Source: Nocardia anocheti (lineage in GTDB: Bacteria; Actinomycetota; Actinomycetes; Mycobacteriales; Mycobacteriaceae). From it: DNA of 64,000 nt. The position numbers and the translations under genes were made by a program. Below the pieces are notes generated by a model. The model saw only the letters and a program-made list of their open reading frames with translations, was not told the origin of the DNA and did no database searches. The DNA lies in NCBI RefSeq assembly GCF_029675105.1, contig NZ_JAQQFV010000005.1:372001-436000 (forward strand), read 5' to 3'. Shown one piece after another: positions 61,497-64,000 of this stretch (position 1 is its first letter; every line of letters starts with the position of its first letter).

Positions 61497-61841
61497 GATT
61501 CCCAAGGTTACCGGTCGCCTCCGACACGGTGAAACACCGCGCTCGGCGGCCCCACAACTGAACCCCGAGGTGCCCTTGGTGAGCTGATGCAGATGCACCC
61601 GCTCCCGCGGACTCAACCGCAACGTGTCGGCCAGCGCCGAGAGCACCGGCGGCGAAGGATGCCGATCACGCCCCTGCTCCAGCCGGATCAGATACTCCAC
61701 GCTCACCCCGGCCAGCATGGCGACCTCGGCGCGGCGCAGGCCGGGGGTGCGTCGGCGGGGGCCGGTGGGCAGGCCGAGCTCGGCGGGGGAGACCGCTTCG
61801 CGGCGGGTCCGCAGGAACAGCCCGAGTTCGTTGTCGCTCAC
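61497..61841 (-). pseudogene. Truncated MmyB-type XRE regulator, in frame with prfB
   Basis: A GTG at 61841 opens a frame whose first 90 residues are a clear HTH-XRE start of the MmyB-like type: '[15 protein letters not shown]', '[20 protein letters not shown]', '[20 protein letters not shown]'. The ligand-binding MmyB domain that should follow (about 170 residues) is missing; after 'LHQLTK' come about 26 unrelated residues, and then prfB begins in the same frame with no stop. Either a 3'-deleted pseudogene or a source of an HTH-RF2 fusion of 487 residues. It faces the FMN reductase gene, a common partner of such regulators. Confidence 0.65.
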
Positions 61842-61870
61842 CTCGTCGACGGTACCGACGGGAACGGTGT

Positions 61871-61899
61871 TGAGAGTGGCCGTGTCACTACCACTCTCA
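61871..61899. promoter_or_regulatory. Palindrome between HTH remnant and FMN reductase gene
   Basis: A perfect 9-bp inverted repeat (TGAGAGTGG at 61871-61879, complement at 61891-61899) with an 11-nt spacer, in the 141-bp divergent spacer. Probably the operator of the HTH protein. Confidence 0.6.
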
Positions 61900-61982
61900 G
61901 CGTGGTCTCCCTGCCAGGTTCGCCCGGCGGAACAGTGGGTGGCACCGGCCGATCGGGGCCGGTCACGACCCAGGAGGACAGC

Positions 61983-62573
61983 GTGTCCACACAGCCACTG
62001 AAGCTCGCGATCGTCATCGGCAGCGTCCGGGAGGGGCGGTTCGGTCCGGTGGTCGCGAACTGGTTCGCCCAGCAGGTCGACGATCGTTTCGACGTCGACG
62101 TCATCGATCCGGCCGACGCCGAGGTGCCCGCCGCGCTGCCCGCGGTCTCGCCCGCGCTCGAGCCCGACCCGGTCCGTCCGGCGGGCATGGCCGACCTCAC
62201 CGCGCGCCTGGCGGCCGCCGACGCGTTCGTGATCGTCACCCCCGACTACAACCGCAGCTACCCGGCCGCGCTCAAGGCCGTCATCGACTGGCACTACACC
62301 CAGTGGGACGCCAAGACCATCGGCTTCGTCGGCTACAGCGGCGCCTCGGGCGGCCTGCTCGCCATCGAGCACCTGCGGCAGGTGTTCAACGAACTCAACG
62401 CGCACACCGTCCGTGACTATGTCTCGTTTCCGCGCTACTACCTGCTCTTCGACGAGGCCGGACAGCTGCGCGAGCCGGACGAGTCCGAGGCCGCCGCGCG
62501 CGCGATGCTCGACCAGCTGCACTGGTGGGCGAGCGCTCTGGTGGCGGCTCGGTCGTCGTCGGTCGCGGCCTGA
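61983..62573 (+). CDS. NAD(P)H-dependent FMN reductase
   Basis: A 196-residue flavodoxin-fold reductase (PF03358): FMN loop '[13 protein letters not shown]' (residue 9 on), '[19 protein letters not shown]' (about 85) and '[15 protein letters not shown]'. It reduces FMN or quinone-like compounds. GGAGGACA lies before the GTG at 61983. Divergent from the HTH remnant. Confidence 0.9.
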   Translation: MSTQPLKLAIVIGSVREGRFGPVVANWFAQQVDDRFDVDVIDPADAEVPAALPAVSPALEPDPVRPAGMADLTARLAAADAFVIVTPDYNRSYPAALKAVIDWHYTQWDAKTIGFVGYSGASGGLLAIEHLRQVFNELNAHTVRDYVSFPRYYLLFDEAGQLREPDESEAAARAMLDQLHWWASALVAARSSSVAA

Positions 62574-62629
62574 CCCGCGACGCGCGGGACCGCGTCGGGC
62601 CACACGGGCCCGCCGAATACACTGCCCGC

Positions 62630-63415
62630 GTGGCTGCCTACACCGCTGACCTGGACCTCGCCCTGCGCTTGGCCGACGAAGCCGACGCGATCTCGAAGGC
62701 GCGCTTCGGCGCCGTGGACCTGAAGGTCGACGCGAAACCGGATCTCACGCCCGTCTCCGATGCCGATCTGGCGGTGGAGCAGGTCGTTCGGCGGGTGCTC
62801 GGCACCGAACGTCCCGGTGACGCCGTGCTCGGCGAGGAGTTCGGTGGCGACGCCGAGTTCACCGGCAGGCAGTGGGTGGTCGACCCGATCGACGGCACCA
62901 AGAACTTCGTGCGCGGCGTCCCGGTGTGGGCGAGCCTGATCGCCCTGCTCGAGGACGGCGTCCCGGTGGTCGGTGTGGTGAGCGCGCCCGCGCTGGGCAG
63001 GCGCTGGTGGGCGGCGGCCGGGTCGGGAGCCTGGGTGCAGGTGCACCCGGGCGCGCCGCAGCCGCTGTCGGTCTCGGCGGTGGGCGCTCTCGGTGATGCC
63101 AGCCTGGCGTTCTCCAGCCTGTCCGGCTGGCACGAGCGTGGTCTGCGGGAGAAGTTCGTCGATCTCACCGACGAGGTCTGGCGGGTGCGCGGCTACGGCG
63201 ATTTCTTCAACTACTGCCTGGTCGCCGAGGGCGCGGTGGACATCGCCGCCGAGCCGGAGGTCTCGCTGTGGGACCTGGCCGCCCTCGACATCCTGGTCCG
63301 CGAGGCGGGCGGCACGTTCACCTCCCTGGACGGGCGGCCCGGTCCGCACGGCGGCGACGCCGTGGCGAGCAACGGGCTGCTCCAGGCCGAGGTCCTGGAC
63401 CGTTTGCGCGGCTGA
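62630..63415 (+). CDS. hisN: Histidinol-phosphatase, inositol-monophosphatase type
   Basis: A 261-residue enzyme of the inositol monophosphatase superfamily. Mg-binding motifs are 'LGEEFGG' (about residue 68), '[14 protein letters not shown]' (about 85) and '[17 protein letters not shown]' (about 215). Length and sequence match actinobacterial HisN (Rv3137), which makes histidinol from histidinol phosphate. The GTG at 62630 lacks a good ribosome binding site. Confidence 0.88.
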   Translation: MAAYTADLDLALRLADEADAISKARFGAVDLKVDAKPDLTPVSDADLAVEQVVRRVLGTERPGDAVLGEEFGGDAEFTGRQWVVDPIDGTKNFVRGVPVWASLIALLEDGVPVVGVVSAPALGRRWWAAAGSGAWVQVHPGAPQPLSVSAVGALGDASLAFSSLSGWHERGLREKFVDLTDEVWRVRGYGDFFNYCLVAEGAVDIAAEPEVSLWDLAALDILVREAGGTFTSLDGRPGPHGGDAVASNGLLQAEVLDRLRG

Positions 63416-63420
63416 ATCGG

Positions 63421-63442
63421 AGTTGTCCACAGGTGGACAACT
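63421..63442. promoter_or_regulatory. Inverted DnaA-box-like palindrome upstream of recQ
   Basis: AGTTGTCCAC (63421-63430) and its complement (63433-63442) are separated by AG. Each half contains the TTGTCCACA-type DnaA box. It lies 6 nt after the hisN stop and 70 nt before the helicase gene. Confidence 0.45.
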
Positions 63443-63511
63443 TCCGGTCAGGGCCCTGATCCGGGCCCTCGGCCGGGCTGCGGGCCCGCCGCTCGCTCGT
63501 AGGATGGCCCG

Positions 63512-64000
63512 GTGAGCAATTCCGGCGCCACAGCCCCCGACATCGACGACTTCCCGCCCGAGGACTACCCGCCCGACGACGCCTACGCGTCCGCCGGTGG
63601 TTACGTCTCCGAGCACGACTTCGACGACACCGGCGGCTTCCACTTCGACGATCTCGCCCCGGCCGGTCCCGCCAGGGCGGCAGCTCCCGGCCGCCCCGAG
63701 ACGGCCGAGGAAGTGCTGCGCCGGGTCTTCGGCTACGACAGCTTCCGCGGCGACCAGGCCGCCATCGTCGAGCAGGTCGTCGGCGGGGGCGACGCGCTGG
63801 TCCTCATGCCGACCGGTGGCGGTAAATCGCTGTGCTACCAGGTGCCCTCGCTGGTGCGCCCGGGTGTCGGCGTGGTCGTCTCGCCGCTGATCGCGCTCAT
63901 GCAGGACCAGGTCGACGCGCTCAGCGCCCTCGGCGTCCGCGCCGGATTCCTCAACTCCACCCAGTCGCCGGATCAGCGCCGCACGGTGGAGGCCCAGTTC
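63512..64000 (+). CDS. recQ: RecQ-family DNA helicase, 3' end cut by window
   Basis: The first 163 codons are visible; no stop is reached before the window ends. About 60 acidic, Asp/Tyr-rich N-terminal residues are unusual for RecQ. Then come motif 0 'FGYDSFRGDQAAIVEQV' and Walker A 'MPTGGGKSLCYQVP' (about residue 110), followed by 'VVSPLIALMQDQVDAL' (motif Ia). It is a 3'-5' ATP-dependent helicase of DNA repair. AGGATGG precedes the GTG at 63512. Confidence 0.9.
   Translation, partial: MSNSGATAPDIDDFPPEDYPPDDAYASAGGYVSEHDFDDTGGFHFDDLAPAGPARAAAPGRPETAEEVLRRVFGYDSFRGDQAAIVEQVVGGGDALVLMPTGGGKSLCYQVPSLVRPGVGVVVSPLIALMQDQVDALSALGVRAGFLNSTQSPDQRRTVEAQF

Overview
The window is 64 kb of very GC-rich, gene-dense actinobacterial chromosome. 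Several blocks point to a mycolic-acid-containing actinobacterium, most likely Nocardia or a close relative: a UPF0182 / PDZ-Lon / zincin / cyclodehydratase-like / ABC1-kinase block in the same order as M. tuberculosis Rv3193c-Rv3197, a prfB-mscS-ftsE-ftsX block, a fadE24-fadE23-type pair, a resuscitation-promoting factor and IdeR-type iron boxes. The genus is inferred from gene content; no rRNA gene is present. There is no CRISPR array, insertion sequence or prophage. The only clear mobile-type element is a small toxin-antitoxin pair.

Layout. 0-2.2 kb: 3' part of an arylsulfotransferase-like gene coupled to an NCS2 purine/uracil permease. 2.2-11 kb: the conserved Rv3193c-Rv3197-like block. 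11-16 kb: Rpf with two CRP-like sites, initiator tRNA-fMet, a large secreted protein, and an MFS exporter with its TetR gene. 16-20.5 kb: fructose PTS operon fruR-fruK-fruA-ptsH. 20.7-25.4 kb: ACT protein, lactate 2-monooxygenase, a Pro/Ala-rich protein and a membrane diguanylate cyclase. 25.7-28.9 kb: galactokinase plus a sodium/solute symporter. 28.9-33.6 kb: Tat-exported PhoD phosphatase, a secreted protein, a PepSY membrane protein and a His-rich membrane protein. 33.7-37.1 kb: two paralogous acyl-CoA synthetases. 37-42 kb: ArsR-like regulator, secreted protein, toxin-antitoxin pair, AurF-type diiron oxygenase, DUF5996 and maleylpyruvate-isomerase-like proteins. 42-50.3 kb: a three-gene operon (GltB-like giant, diflavin reductase, HemS-like protein) behind IdeR boxes. 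50.4-52.1 kb: an HPD-motif coiled-coil protein, its partner and an NTF2-like protein. 52.2-54.9 kb: two acyl-CoA dehydrogenases with a duplicated operator. 55-57.6 kb: GT39-type glycosyltransferase, alpha/beta hydrolase and MerR. 57.7-64 kb: ftsX, ftsE, small membrane protein, mscS, prfB (joined in frame to an HTH remnant), FMN reductase, hisN and the 5' part of recQ.

The most interesting system is the 42.2-50.3 kb operon. An 1820-residue glutamate-synthase-like Fe-S amidotransferase with an extra C-terminal domain is translationally coupled to a CysJ-like diflavin reductase, which overlaps a HemS/ChuX-like protein, and the set sits behind two IdeR/DtxR-type boxes. This suggests an iron-starvation redox module rather than housekeeping glutamate synthesis. 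A second theme is regulation readable from sequence: perfect palindromes fill the -35/-10 spacer of several promoters (MFS exporter, AurF oxygenase, fadE pair).
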